A DNA stretch of 64,000 nucleotides from Chlamydiia bacterium (GCA_030427725.1 JAUICV010000002.1:200436-264435); one strand, 5' to 3'; positions 50,278 to 60,110 are shown, counted from the first letter of the stretch. Notes: generated from the sequence alone by a model not told the origin. Translations and numbers: made by a program.

Positions 50278-52895
50278 TTGCCTATCTTTTTCCCTTCCTG
50301 ATAGACCATCTCTGATACGGATCCATCTAGATTGTAGATTTTTTTAAGGCCATCTAGTTTATCTAGTTTGTAAAACTGCTCTAAAGAAGGTTTGCCATCA
50401 TCGTAATACTTATTGAATCGACCATGTCTTTGACCTTCTTTATATTCACCTTCAAAAACTAACACACCTTTATCATTCCAGCTTTTAGCCATCCCATTAA
50501 GTTTTCCCTGTTGATATTCATAGGTATTGGCTAGATCACCATTAGAAAAATACGTAATCTCTAAACCTTCTTTCAAATCATCAACAAAACTGGTTTCTCT
50601 ATAGACTTTTCCATTCGGGAAAAATTGGATTCCTTTACCATGTTTTTTATCATTTTTAAATTCTACAGACATTATAAGATGTTCTTTCCCATCAAAAATT
50701 CTGGCAATTCCACATTTTAGACCACCAACATATGGCGTAACGCCCACCTTTTGTCCTTTTTGATTGTACTCAATAACATCTCCAACAAGCTTGTTATTCT
50801 CAAATGTTGCCTCTAGAGCTTTAAGTTTACCAAGCTTTGGATCTTCAGGAAAATATACAACATGAGGACCATGTTTTTTGTTATCCTTATAGTGATAAAC
50901 TATCTCACGTCCATGCTTGTCCTTCTCAATAAATCTTCCTTGAAGCTTCCCATGTTCTAAGGTTGATTCCTCTAAAATATTACCCGCTTGATCCCACATT
51001 GCTTTAAAGCCATGAAGTTCTCCATCTTCATAAGTCAAAAGTGTTTGAGTTTTCCCATTTGGATAAAAGGTTTTTTGAGGCCCTTCAAGCTTTCCTTCTT
51101 TATTATAGTTGAAGGTTCTATAGACTGTTTCCACTTTAGTTTGATCTAGTGGATAATATTCTTCTTGTTTACCGATTGGGTTCCCCTTAGAGAAATGACG
51201 AACATACTGACGAGATCCGTCAGGATAAAATCCATAGACATCTCCATCTAAAGCATCCGCAACGTAATTTCCTTCGAACTTTAATTGACCATTTTCAAAG
51301 TATGTTTTCGCTAGACCGTCTCTTAGTCCATCTTTGAAAAAATACTCTTCTTTCAGTTGGTCCTTCCCATAATATGAAAATGCATTTCCTTCTGGTTTGT
51401 CTTCTACATAGTTAGTTGAAAAAAGCACCGCTCCACTTTCATCAAACGTTTTATAGAGACCATGCTTTTTCCCCGCTTTATAAAAAGCATGAAGAGAATA
51501 GGCTCCATTTTCATGCCATGATTTCTGTTCTCCGTCTAATTCATCACCCGCTAGGTTCCAATCAGTTTTCTGTTGAGAATTTTCATACCACTCTAGAAGT
51601 TTTTCTTCTCTTTTACCTTTGATATAGAACGCTTTTAATGCAGGTTGCCCCGATTTATAATACTCAGAAAAAACACCATCTTTAATTCCATTTGCATAAT
51701 GTGCTTCTATTTTAAGCTGACCAGATTCAAAATACTCTTTCTGCGTTTTGTCAAATTTTCCATTGCTGTAGTTATAGTCTTGTTTTATCTGACCTGAAGG
51801 GAAATAACATAAGAATCTTCCTTCTAACTGACCTTTTTTCTCAAAAAACTGGCACTTAAGCTGTTCGTCTTCATAGTACTGCTTTGCAGGCTCTAGTAAA
51901 TTTCCCTCTTGGTCAAAAAGCATTTCATACTCTTTTGTCCCAGACGGAAACTTCCTGTAATGTAATCCTATTTTGTCTCCATTAGAAAATTTTCCCTCTC
52001 CAAGTAAATTTCCCGCTTCATCAAAAAAGCTCTCTGTCCCATCTAGCTTTCCGTTTGTATACCAAGCTTTGTAACTCTCCATGCCTGTATCAAAATACCG
52101 AATATGAGCACCACTTGCTAACCCATCCTTAAAATCTTGAGCCTCAATGATCAAATTCCTTGGACTATATCGCACTAATGCAGGCGTATCAGAAAGAGAT
52201 TCTAAATTTCCGTGGTTGTATAAAGTGATCTCTGAAATAGATCCCTCTTCATACCATTCAATAGACTTCCCTTCTTTAAGATCTTCTCTGTATGGAGTGA
52301 TACTTTTTTTATTTCCACTTGGATAGAAAGAAACAGCGTCCCCTTCTTTCTTATCATCTAGATAGCCAACTTCATACGCTTTAGTTCCATCTTCAAAATA
52401 CTCAACATAAGGACCTTGCTTCTTTCCCATATTATAAGAGAGTGTTCTCTTAGGCTTTCCATCAAGATAGAACTGCCCTTGGGTACCGTGATAAAGTCCT
52501 TCATTGTAGTATTCTATTTGGGTTAACTTTCCCTCTTCATTAAACTGTACTGACACACCATGAGGAACTACATCTGAATTAAAAAGCTTATATCCTTCAC
52601 TTTCATGTCCAACAAGACAAAGATCTGTCTCTTCTTTTGTTTTTCCATTTTCATGAAAACTGATGCGTTTCACCGCAACTGATTGACCGCTTTCTCCCTC
52701 TTCAAAAAACATGACAAGGGACGGATTGCCGTTTGCAAACCTTTCAACAATTTTAGGCCGCCATTCTGGCATCCTTGGCTTTAGCTCTAAAGCTATAGGT
52801 TTTACTGCAGAAGCTCCTTCAGAAAATAAAGGAGTAATAAAAACACTTAGAAAACACGCTAAAAATATCAAATAAATCTTAGAAAGAAGTCTCAT
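50274..52895 (-). CDS. Exported MORN/YwqK-type repeat protein
   Basis: 873 residues, with AGGA before the ATG. The signal peptide is about 1-25 (KIYLIFLACFLSVFITPLFS). The rest is some 25-30 copies of a unit of about 22-24 residues with the core 'Y-x-x-G-x-x-x-x-x-x-x-Y-x-x-G-x-x-x-G', e.g. 'FYPSGNKKSITPYREDLKEG', 'YFENGQLKFEGNYVADALDG' and 'FYPNGKTQTLLTYEDGELHG'. These are MORN_2 (YwqK-like) repeats, which build an elongated beta structure. Relatives bind lipids or act as protein adaptors or immunity factors. As an exported repeat protein it may be a surface or secreted factor. A promoter is visible upstream. Confidence 0.85.
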   Translation of the reverse strand: MRLLSKIYLIFLACFLSVFITPLFSEGASAVKPIALELKPRMPEWRPKIVERFANGNPSLVMFFEEGESGQSVAVKRISFHENGKTKEETDLCLVGHESEGYKLFNSDVVPHGVSVQFNEEGKLTQIEYYNEGLYHGTQGQFYLDGKPKRTLSYNMGKKQGPYVEYFEDGTKAYEVGYLDDKKEGDAVSFYPSGNKKSITPYREDLKEGKSIEWYEEGSISEITLYNHGNLESLSDTPALVRYSPRNLIIEAQDFKDGLASGAHIRYFDTGMESYKAWYTNGKLDGTESFFDEAGNLLGEGKFSNGDKIGLHYRKFPSGTKEYEMLFDQEGNLLEPAKQYYEDEQLKCQFFEKKGQLEGRFLCYFPSGQIKQDYNYSNGKFDKTQKEYFESGQLKIEAHYANGIKDGVFSEYYKSGQPALKAFYIKGKREEKLLEWYENSQQKTDWNLAGDELDGEQKSWHENGAYSLHAFYKAGKKHGLYKTFDESGAVLFSTNYVEDKPEGNAFSYYGKDQLKEEYFFKDGLRDGLAKTYFENGQLKFEGNYVADALDGDVYGFYPDGSRQYVRHFSKGNPIGKQEEYYPLDQTKVETVYRTFNYNKEGKLEGPQKTFYPNGKTQTLLTYEDGELHGFKAMWDQAGNILEESTLEHGKLQGRFIEKDKHGREIVYHYKDNKKHGPHVVYFPEDPKLGKLKALEATFENNKLVGDVIEYNQKGQKVGVTPYVGGLKCGIARIFDGKEHLIMSVEFKNDKKHGKGIQFFPNGKVYRETSFVDDLKEGLEITYFSNGDLANTYEYQQGKLNGMAKSWNDKGVLVFEGEYKEGQRHGRFNKYYDDGKPSLEQFYKLDKLDGLKKIYNLDGSVSEMVYQEGKKIGN

Positions 52896-52929
52896 AATCT
52901 TTTCCTATAGGAGTTTGAATATCCAGCCT

Positions 52930-52958
52930 ATAGTATTTGATCTAGGGATAATTTTCAA
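52930..52958 (-). promoter_or_regulatory. Candidate promoter of the MORN-repeat gene
   Basis: On the minus strand: TTGAAA (52958-52953), a 17-nt spacer and TACTAT (52935-52930), giving a leader of about 28 nt. Confidence 0.5.
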
Positions 52959-52987
52959 AGTGCTTAAACCGATGAGAAATTTTCTTT

Positions 52988-55900
52988 TTAAGTCACTGCT
53001 ATTCCAGAATCTAACAACAGACTATGAATCACAAATCTTGAAATTCCAACCTTTTCTGGTATAGACGAGCTCTCCTCTCCATAGATTGTAGCAATTCCAT
53101 CAGAGAATTTAAGACTTTTGATTTTCTCATTGGTTTCAAATGAGCTAAATGGCTTATTTTTAAGAGCTTCAAAAGCTTTCTTCCTACAGCTAACTTCGAA
53201 TTTTTCTTTGTGTTTCTCTAGTTTTTTAGAAACTAATTTTATAATAGATTGTTCATAATTAACTCTTTCACAACGATTAGCAGTGGGACTTAAAGGATTT
53301 TTTTTCTTCTCTCTCTCAATAAGCTTATTTTTCCTACAGTTTCCTTCTGTGATAACTAATTCTTCAAAAAGCTCTGTATCAGCGCATTTTTGATAATCTT
53401 TACCAGGAATCCCGGACCAATGATTTTTGATGTAGTTTTCCAAATAATCTTTCCAATCAACAAGATCTGCTTCATCTTTATTATGAAAAATGCCTAAGCT
53501 TTCAAAATGATTTTGAAGCATTTCTAAGATTGCCAAAGGATGAAAATCCTTTTTAAACCTCTTAAGATAGATTGGTTTTAGATCGTCTGGAATGGTATAT
53601 CTCTTAGCATATATATCCTCATTTTTAATTGTTGGGGAAAAGGGAATCTTAAAGATTTTTTCTCTAAACCAATCTAAAAAGGCTGTTTCAAAATGGTTGA
53701 TGAATTGGTCGTCTAATTCAATGGGTGATGATGTATTACTGTTATACATTAAAAAGAAAAATTTAGCTTTATTTAGAGAAAATTCACCTATAGCTTTTTT
53801 AACTTCTCTAACAAGAATTTTCTTAGGATCTTCCAAGCAAGCTACAAGCTGTTCGAAATCTTCATCCAGTGGCAGATAATCTCTAAGTTCACGAATAGCC
53901 ATTTCAACAAAATCTTTCTGAAAGGGAGCAACACACTTAATTGCAATTTCCTTTATCACAAAGAAAATTGAATCACATTTTTTTCTTTTGATTTCAGAAT
54001 CGACTGATTTATCGTTTAAAAACTTTTCAAAAGCGTACAGAAAAGAGTAAAGATTATTCTCTAACCGCTGGTACGCTTCAGTCCTTTTTTCAGGCAAACC
54101 AGAAACTTTTTTCTCTTTTATTTTTTCTATATATTTTGATAAACGCGAGATAATTAAATCATCTTTTTTAGCTCCCACATCTTCGCAAGCTCTAAAGTAG
54201 AGCGTAGTAAGATCTTCCATCGTAAGCTTTGATGCTTTGGGCACAGAAGGAAGCGTTGTTGAAATATCTTTTTCTACATCGGGCATATCAAGAAAATTCG
54301 CAAACTGAAAACTTTCTAAAGAGTTTATTATGAAATTTTTCAAGTCTAAGTCTATAAAAGGACTCGTGTCGTGAAAAATTTGTCTCAAGCTTTTTTTTGT
54401 TCTGCTACAGATAAGTTTTTCTGTAATTACTTCCTTGTCTATTAATATTTGAAGAATGATTCCAGCCTGTCTGGGCTTTGTTTTAAGCAGGTATTTTACA
54501 AAAACTCCAAGGTCTAAAGCTTTTAAATTACAACTTTTCTTAGTAAAATCTAATTCTTTTAAGAGTGCTATATCTGAAAAGACATGAGCTAACAAAAGTT
54601 CTTTTTGAATTGAAAATTCATTGAAATTAAGAACACTTTCAAAACAGTCTTGAGGGAAAATCATTTTAAATTTCGCTAACTTTCGATCTAGGCTATCTAC
54701 TTCAAAGTATTCTTCAAAGCATTCTGAATCTTGCGTTGCGCTACTTTGAAGGGAGTCATAAGACACTTCTAGGTTGCTCTTTAACTCTTTACAAAGCTTA
54801 TCTATGTAATACTTTGCTTCGACTAAGCTAAAATTTTCATTAAAGCGAGAACTAAACACTTCATTAAAGGAAAAAACAGTGTCTTCATCCTCTTCAAAAA
54901 CAAACTCCTCCGTATCTCTGGATTCTTCCAAGCCTTGCTTATCATAAATCTGAACAACCCACTGCGTTACAGCTGTAAGTGGAAATGCTTTAGTAAAGGT
55001 CTGAATCCATGTTTTTTCCCTTGATAAATCTTTCGGTCTGTCGGATAGCCTAAGAACTTTTTCTCTACTAAGATCTAATAAGTTGCTAGCTAGCATAATA
55101 TTTACATCACCAAGCTCTTTAACGACAGTTGATACCTTAGAAATATCTTCCGATACAAGCGGAGTTAAAATATTACCAGAGTATGACCTTCCCGCAATTT
55201 TAAGATTCTCAAGGGATGTTGATAATAATAGATCAGGAATCTCCTTACTAAAAATTTTCAATGTTTTTAGATAAAGCTCTTTATTTTTAAAAGCTTCATC
55301 GAAGCCTAACAACCTTTCAAGTAAAGAAAGCTTGTCTATTTCCGTAGAAAATAAAGCTTCATGACGTGTCAATATCTGCTCTAAATACCACCTTGGAGAT
55401 AGTGTGTGATACGTAGACTCAGCTCCTATAAATCTTTTCTCAAGATTTTTTAGATATTCATCTACATTTTCAGTTTCACTGTTGAACAATCTTTCAAAAC
55501 TGTTTCTGAAAAAATATTGATGCGCTTTTGTTCCTAACAGTTTGATATCACAACAATTATGAAAGTTATTTTCAAAAAGAGCATCTAAGAACTTTTGTTT
55601 ATATTCCCAAGGAACGCTCTTATACCCTTTAAGGAACGATCCTGAAAGAAGCAAAGCTTCAATATGCTGTTTGAAGCTTTGCTCATTCGAGTTCTCTAGT
55701 TCCTTTTTGAACTGAGTATTTTTTAGTAATTCTTTGAGATATCGCTTTTGATCTCGGCATTTGCTAATTCCATGAAACAATTTACTAAAAATCTCAGTGT
55801 TTTGGATGAAACCTTTATTTTCTAGTATATCGTAACTACTAAACAGGAGTTGTTTAACGGATTGTTTACTCTTAATTTTTTTTAGGGCTAAATTTAATGT

Positions 55901-56353
55901 TTCGGTATTTTTTTCTAAGGGGTATTCATTTTCAAAACGTCTTAAGATACCAAGAATAAACGTTTCAGAAATATTTTCTTGATATTGCACTTCCTTATGT
56001 AAAAGGCTGTTGAAGAGGCGCTCATATTCTTCAGTTTGAGGAAGTTCTAATATAAGTTGCTCCCTTTTCTCCCTATTAAATACATCAAAGTTATTAAGTT
56101 TAATCTTTGGAACACCTTTAGAAAACTGAAGAACATGTAGGTTGAAAAGAAAATAAATCCCAACTTGCACATCGCTTTTAAAAACATGTATCGCCTGATG
56201 AGAAAACTCTAATATAGAGCGTTTGCAATATCTAAATGCTTCAAAAAGCCGCTGAGCAAGATGATTTACCACTGCTTCTATATGATAGACACTGCTTTGT
56301 GTTTTTTCGTATGTCCATAAAACTAAGTGATTAGAGCTTCTAGCAACAAGCAT
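52988..56353 (-). CDS. Very large helical protein of unknown function
   Basis: 1121 residues; the ATG is preceded by GGGGGAG. I recognise no family. There is no signal peptide. The N-terminal ~75 residues contain a mildly hydrophobic stretch (VGIYFLFNLHVL). The rest is charged, Leu/Phe/Lys/Glu-rich and predicted helical by composition, with recurring 'F-L-x-A-L/F-E-x' and 'L-x-K-L/F' patterns but no clear repeat. A Cys-containing segment near the C-terminus ('ITEGNCRKNKLIE', 'NRCERVNYE') stands out. Size, solitary position and lack of known domains would suit a cytosolic effector. It has its own promoter, just downstream of gspH. Confidence 0.7.
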   Translation of the reverse strand: MLVARSSNHLVLWTYEKTQSSVYHIEAVVNHLAQRLFEAFRYCKRSILEFSHQAIHVFKSDVQVGIYFLFNLHVLQFSKGVPKIKLNNFDVFNREKREQLILELPQTEEYERLFNSLLHKEVQYQENISETFILGILRRFENEYPLEKNTETLNLALKKIKSKQSVKQLLFSSYDILENKGFIQNTEIFSKLFHGISKCRDQKRYLKELLKNTQFKKELENSNEQSFKQHIEALLLSGSFLKGYKSVPWEYKQKFLDALFENNFHNCCDIKLLGTKAHQYFFRNSFERLFNSETENVDEYLKNLEKRFIGAESTYHTLSPRWYLEQILTRHEALFSTEIDKLSLLERLLGFDEAFKNKELYLKTLKIFSKEIPDLLLSTSLENLKIAGRSYSGNILTPLVSEDISKVSTVVKELGDVNIMLASNLLDLSREKVLRLSDRPKDLSREKTWIQTFTKAFPLTAVTQWVVQIYDKQGLEESRDTEEFVFEEDEDTVFSFNEVFSSRFNENFSLVEAKYYIDKLCKELKSNLEVSYDSLQSSATQDSECFEEYFEVDSLDRKLAKFKMIFPQDCFESVLNFNEFSIQKELLLAHVFSDIALLKELDFTKKSCNLKALDLGVFVKYLLKTKPRQAGIILQILIDKEVITEKLICSRTKKSLRQIFHDTSPFIDLDLKNFIINSLESFQFANFLDMPDVEKDISTTLPSVPKASKLTMEDLTTLYFRACEDVGAKKDDLIISRLSKYIEKIKEKKVSGLPEKRTEAYQRLENNLYSFLYAFEKFLNDKSVDSEIKRKKCDSIFFVIKEIAIKCVAPFQKDFVEMAIRELRDYLPLDEDFEQLVACLEDPKKILVREVKKAIGEFSLNKAKFFFLMYNSNTSSPIELDDQFINHFETAFLDWFREKIFKIPFSPTIKNEDIYAKRYTIPDDLKPIYLKRFKKDFHPLAILEMLQNHFESLGIFHNKDEADLVDWKDYLENYIKNHWSGIPGKDYQKCADTELFEELVITEGNCRKNKLIEREKKKNPLSPTANRCERVNYEQSIIKLVSKKLEKHKEKFEVSCRKKAFEALKNKPFSSFETNEKIKSLKFSDGIATIYGEESSSIPEKVGISRFVIHSLLLDSGIAVT

Positions 56354-56385
56354 TGCTCCCCCTAAAATTTGAATGAAGGGGTTAG

Positions 56386-56413
56386 AGTTTACTTACAAAT
56401 CAAATAGTGACAA
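56386..56413 (-). promoter_or_regulatory. Candidate promoter of the 1121-residue protein gene
   Basis: On the minus strand: TTGTCA (56413-56408), a 16-nt spacer and TAAACT (56391-56386). The short leader contains cccct/agggg, which could pair across the ribosome-binding site. Confidence 0.4.
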
Positions 56414-56425
56414 GAAAAAAATTTG

Positions 56426-56881
56426 CTATTGCAATCGTTTCCCTAAGATCTTTATTTCTTGGTCAGGAAATGTCCATCCTGTTGAAGAAAACACTAGATG
56501 AATTTGATTTGAAGGCTCTTCCTGATTTGTTTCTAATTTTTTTAGATGTGAAAAAGTTTTATGATTAAAAAGCTCCAGTGTTTTTTTTACAGCTTCTTCA
56601 TCACTTTTCATCTCTAAATGAATACCTGATGTAGTTTCTATAAGATCGAGTTCAACATCTGTGTGATAAGATAAAGATAAGGTCTTCGCAAGATCTATAG
56701 TTTTTTTCAGGTTTGATATCTCTGTTATCTCTTGCGATCTATTAATTAATGATTTGCCCTTATATGTTAAAAGCCCCCCAATTAGCGCTAGAAGGGCTAT
56801 ACAAACCATAATCTCAATCAAAGTAAAACAGAAGCGCTCTGTAATAACAAATTTAAAGGTCTTCGTCTTCTTGGAGATCAT
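56426..56881 (-). CDS. Type II secretion pseudopilin, GspH-like
   Basis: 151 residues. The prepilin N-terminus is basic, then 'RFC-FTLIEIMVCIALLALIGG', with the expected Glu at +5 of the predicted mature protein, but the residue before the cleavage site is Cys rather than Gly. A globular domain with three strands follows ('DVELDLIETTSGIHLEM', 'IHLVFSSTGWTF'), similar in outline to GspH/GspI minor pseudopilins. Its start overlaps the end of gspG by 29 nt. It is the last gene of the gsp operon in this window. Confidence 0.75.
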   Translation of the reverse strand: MISKKTKTFKFVITERFCFTLIEIMVCIALLALIGGLLTYKGKSLINRSQEITEISNLKKTIDLAKTLSLSYHTDVELDLIETTSGIHLEMKSDEEAVKKTLELFNHKTFSHLKKLETNQEEPSNQIHLVFSSTGWTFPDQEIKILGKRLQ

Positions 56882-57290
56882 CTTCTAAAACAAAGTCTTT
56901 TTTTCTTAATTTATTTTGCTTCGCCTTGTATCTATCCAAACCTTCTGAATGAATAATAAGATCTCTTCCCGATTTTGAGATTTTCATATCGTATGGGATG
57001 CCCCATCCATCACTTAAAAGATCTCTAGGGTTATTAACAAGACCTGACGCTTTTAAAACATCTTCTGTATTATCCATTATTTCTTGGATCAAAGTTCCCG
57101 TAGCCATTTCTAAATCGAAAATTTCATGGAGCTTTTTCATACCTTCTTTTGTTTTAAAAGCCTTGGATTTTTCTAAGCTTCCTTTCATGTTGTAACCAAC
57201 CACACTACTTATGATCCCAATGATAAATATCACAATCATAATCTCGAGTAGCGTCATCGCTCTTTTTCTTACTTTTTTCAATTTTACCAT
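56853..57290 (-). CDS. gspG: Type II secretion major pseudopilin GspG
   Basis: 145 residues from the second ATG (57290), which is spaced correctly from GGGAG; the first ATG (57296) abuts that site. The N-terminus is 'KVRKRA-MTLLEIMIVIFIIGIISSVV': a basic leader, cleavage after Ala instead of Gly, and Glu at +5. The C-terminal domain has 'LLSDGWGIPYDMKIS', the GspG feature with a 'D-x-W-G-x-P-Y' core near the calcium site, and an acidic tail (EDDLQEDEDL). It forms the pseudopilus that pushes substrates through the secretin. It follows gspF. Confidence 0.88.
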   Translation of the reverse strand: MVKLKKVRKRAMTLLEIMIVIFIIGIISSVVGYNMKGSLEKSKAFKTKEGMKKLHEIFDLEMATGTLIQEIMDNTEDVLKASGLVNNPRDLLSDGWGIPYDMKISKSGRDLIIHSEGLDRYKAKQNKLRKKDFVLEDDLQEDEDL

Positions 57291-57310
57291 AGTCATCTCC
57301 CGCCAATCAG

Positions 57311-58495
57311 TTAATTTAAAAACGATCCTACATCAGTTAAAGGAAGTAAGATAGATAGTACCACAACTCCCACAACAATGGCTAGAAATAGCAAAACAAC
57401 AGGTTGTAAAAGTGATGTCAATCTAGACAGATTTTTTTCCAACTCTTCTTCGTAGATTTTTGAAATGTTTAGTAACATATCACCTATCTTTCCAGACTCT
57501 TCGGCTATCGAGATCATCCTGACAACTAAAGATGGAAACAATTCACTTTTTGAAAGTTCTTCAGATAGTTTTTGACCTTGCATGATCTTTTGCTCTGCTT
57601 GAGTTATAACCTCTTCAAAGAGTGGATGTTTCATGATTTTTTTAGATAGCCTCAAAGCATCGATCATAGAAACACTACTGCTAAGCATAACAGACAAAGC
57701 TCTAGCAAACCTAACCATGACACTAGCTGTAATAAGCCTTCTAAAAAGAGGCACCTTCAAATTCCATTTTTTTATAAAAAGCCTCGAAGTTTCTTGTCTA
57801 AAAGCTAAAACTGCCCCGCAAGAAACTATAAGCAATCCAATCACTAGCTTTAGCCCATGAGCATTTAAAAAAGATGAAATATTTAAAATTGACTGGGTTA
57901 AAGGATGTAGCTCTCTTCCTTCAAAAAGCTGCTGCATAGAAGGAATCAAAAAGAAAAACAAAGCAGCAGTTACGATGATACAAAATCCAAATAAAAACGC
58001 CGGATAAATCATTGCAGATAAAAGCTGTTTTTTTAATTTCTGTTGTCTTTCTATGAGTTTTTCTAATTGGAAAAAAACCTCAGCAAGACTTCCTGTTTCT
58101 TCTGCAGAAGAGACCATGGCAATATAAATTTGATCAAAACTTTTTGGATACAAACTAAGCGCTTTAGAAAGAAGCTTACCATGCTTAACCTTATCGCAAA
58201 GATCTAAAAAAATGGTATGGTACTTGGTTTTTTGATATTTTTCCTCGATAGCCAATAAACTTTCATATAGAGGAATTCCCGCTTGCAACAGCTGAGCTAA
58301 ATCTCTAGTAAAACCAAGCAAGATCGTATCAGAAAGTTCAGATTTAGAGCTCTTTCCTTGAGAATCGAAGATCTTGGTGACTAAAATTTTTTGCTTTTTT
58401 AAAAGCTCTTTCGCAATTTCCAAAGAGTCTGCATTCACAGCTCCTTCTATTTTTTTCCCATCACCCGCCAGGGCTTCATATTTGAATAAAGCCAT
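57311..58495 (-). CDS. gspF: Type II secretion inner-membrane platform protein GspF
   Basis: 394 residues, typical length. N-terminal 'FKYEALAGDGKKIEGAV' motif, two T2SSF repeats (about 65-190 and 265-390), and three TM helices: around 165-190 (AMIYPAFLFGFCIIVTAALFFF), around 215-235, and at the C-terminus (PVVLLFLAIVVGVVVLSILLPL). The second repeat contains 'EESGKIGDMLLNIS'. It connects the GspE ATPase to pseudopilus assembly in the inner membrane. Its ATG is 4 nt after the gspE stop. Confidence 0.94.
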   Translation of the reverse strand: MALFKYEALAGDGKKIEGAVNADSLEIAKELLKKQKILVTKIFDSQGKSSKSELSDTILLGFTRDLAQLLQAGIPLYESLLAIEEKYQKTKYHTIFLDLCDKVKHGKLLSKALSLYPKSFDQIYIAMVSSAEETGSLAEVFFQLEKLIERQQKLKKQLLSAMIYPAFLFGFCIIVTAALFFFLIPSMQQLFEGRELHPLTQSILNISSFLNAHGLKLVIGLLIVSCGAVLAFRQETSRLFIKKWNLKVPLFRRLITASVMVRFARALSVMLSSSVSMIDALRLSKKIMKHPLFEEVITQAEQKIMQGQKLSEELSKSELFPSLVVRMISIAEESGKIGDMLLNISKIYEEELEKNLSRLTSLLQPVVLLFLAIVVGVVVLSILLPLTDVGSFLN

Positions 58496-58499
58496 AACC

Positions 58500-60110
58500 T
58501 CACCCCTCTAATTGAACCTGTCTTGTTACCCTTAAAACCTCTTCAGAAGATGTTTCACCTAAAATAGAGAGTCTCGCTCCTTGAGATCTTAAAGATAACA
58601 TCCCTTCAGAAAGAGCTACTTTTTGAAGCTGCATAGCATCAGCGCTGGTTAAGAGCTGCTCTTTGATAGAGGGACTAACTGTCATTAGTTCATAGATTCC
58701 GTGCCTTCCCTTATACCCCGAAGAAAAACATTTGTCACATCCTACTTTGTGATAAAGTTTTCCATTTACTAAGTCCTTTCTTTGAATCCCAAGCTCTTTT
58801 AACTCTTCGTCTGTGGGAACGTAGAGCTCTTTGCAATCAGGGCAGAGTTTTCTAACAAGTCTCTGGGCTAATGCAGCTACTATTGAAGATGTTAATAAAT
58901 ATGGTTCTATACCCATATCGACAAGCCTAGTCAAAGCAGAAGGAGCATCATTTGTATGTAGTGTGCTTAGAACTAAGTGTCCTGTTAAAGAGGCTTGAAT
59001 AGCAATTTCTGCAGTTTCTTTATCACGGATTTCACCAATCATAATCACATCGGGGTCTTGTCTCAAAATATGCCTTAGTCCCTTTGCAAAATCTAAATTA
59101 ATTTTTGGATTGACGTTGATTTGAGCCATTCCATCTAATTTGTATTCGACAGGATCTTCTATAGTCATGATGTTAACATCTGGAGATGCAATCTCTGAGA
59201 TACCGCTGTACAATGTCGTCGTCTTACCACTTCCTGTAGGACCTGTTACTAGAACAATTCCTTGGCTTTGAGAAATGTGTTTTTTGAAAAGATTTAAAGT
59301 TTCCTCAGGCATCCCAATGCGGTTCAGCCCTAAAACAATATTTGCTTTATCTAAGATCCTAAGAACAATCCTTTCTCCATGAGCGACAGGTACTGTACTC
59401 ACCCGAAAATCAATAGACCGGCCTGCCATCATCAGTTTTATACGTCCATCTTGAGGAAGCCGGTGTTCTGCAATATCTAACTTTCCCATAACCTTTATAC
59501 GAGTCAGTAGCTGCGCTTGAAGCTCTCTTGGCGGTGTATGTCTTTGATGAAGAACTCCATCTATGCGGTAACGAACGACCAGTGATTTCTCTTTAGGCTC
59601 AAAATGAATATCTGATGCTTTTGCTTGAATAGCCTCGATTAAAATCATATTGAGCATTTTAACTACAGGAGCTTCACTTCTGCTATCTAAAAGATCGTAG
59701 CTTTCTTCATTTGAACTCTCTAAAGGATCAGAGTCACCTCCTAATCCCTCTATGTACTGGCTAGCCTTTCCTTCACTTTTGTGATAACACTTTTCGATAG
59801 CACTTTCGATTTTCTCCTGATCGACAAAGACCTCTTTGATATTTTCACCTAGAAAATGCTTAACCTCTTGCAATACAGAGAGTCTATCCACGTAAAAAAT
59901 AGCCACCGTGTATACATCTTCAACTTTCTCTATAGGAAGGACTAGATTTTTCTTAGCAAAGGAATAAGGAAGGATCGACTCCCCTTTCTCTACAAGTTCA
60001 AAGCTAGACAAGTCCGCTACTATATCCAAACCAAACCGTTTGGCTAACTGGCGCTGCTTTGAAACAACACTTTCCTCTAAGGTCTGCTCAATTTTTGAAG
60101 ACTGAATCAT
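58500..60110 (-). CDS. gspE: Type II secretion ATPase GspE
   Basis: 536 residues from the ATG at 60110, which overlaps the end of gspD by 23 nt; a longer frame to 60179 would overlap gspD by about 90 nt. It has an N-terminal MshEN-type domain, then the AAA-like motor with Walker A 'GPTGSGKTT', an Asp box, Walker B 'MIGEIRDKETAEIA', and a zinc-binding element 'CPDCKELY...CDKCFSSG' near the C-terminus. It is a cytoplasmic hexameric ATPase driving pseudopilus growth with GspF. Confidence 0.95.
   Translation of the reverse strand: MIQSSKIEQTLEESVVSKQRQLAKRFGLDIVADLSSFELVEKGESILPYSFAKKNLVLPIEKVEDVYTVAIFYVDRLSVLQEVKHFLGENIKEVFVDQEKIESAIEKCYHKSEGKASQYIEGLGGDSDPLESSNEESYDLLDSRSEAPVVKMLNMILIEAIQAKASDIHFEPKEKSLVVRYRIDGVLHQRHTPPRELQAQLLTRIKVMGKLDIAEHRLPQDGRIKLMMAGRSIDFRVSTVPVAHGERIVLRILDKANIVLGLNRIGMPEETLNLFKKHISQSQGIVLVTGPTGSGKTTTLYSGISEIASPDVNIMTIEDPVEYKLDGMAQINVNPKINLDFAKGLRHILRQDPDVIMIGEIRDKETAEIAIQASLTGHLVLSTLHTNDAPSALTRLVDMGIEPYLLTSSIVAALAQRLVRKLCPDCKELYVPTDEELKELGIQRKDLVNGKLYHKVGCDKCFSSGYKGRHGIYELMTVSPSIKEQLLTSADAMQLQKVALSEGMLSLRSQGARLSILGETSSEEVLRVTRQVQLEG

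Noticed and set aside
52905..52933. Hairpin ctatagg/cctatag masking the ribosome-binding site of the MORN-repeat gene
   Set aside because: One arm overlaps the putative -10 box, upstream of the expected transcript start, so it would not be in the mRNA.
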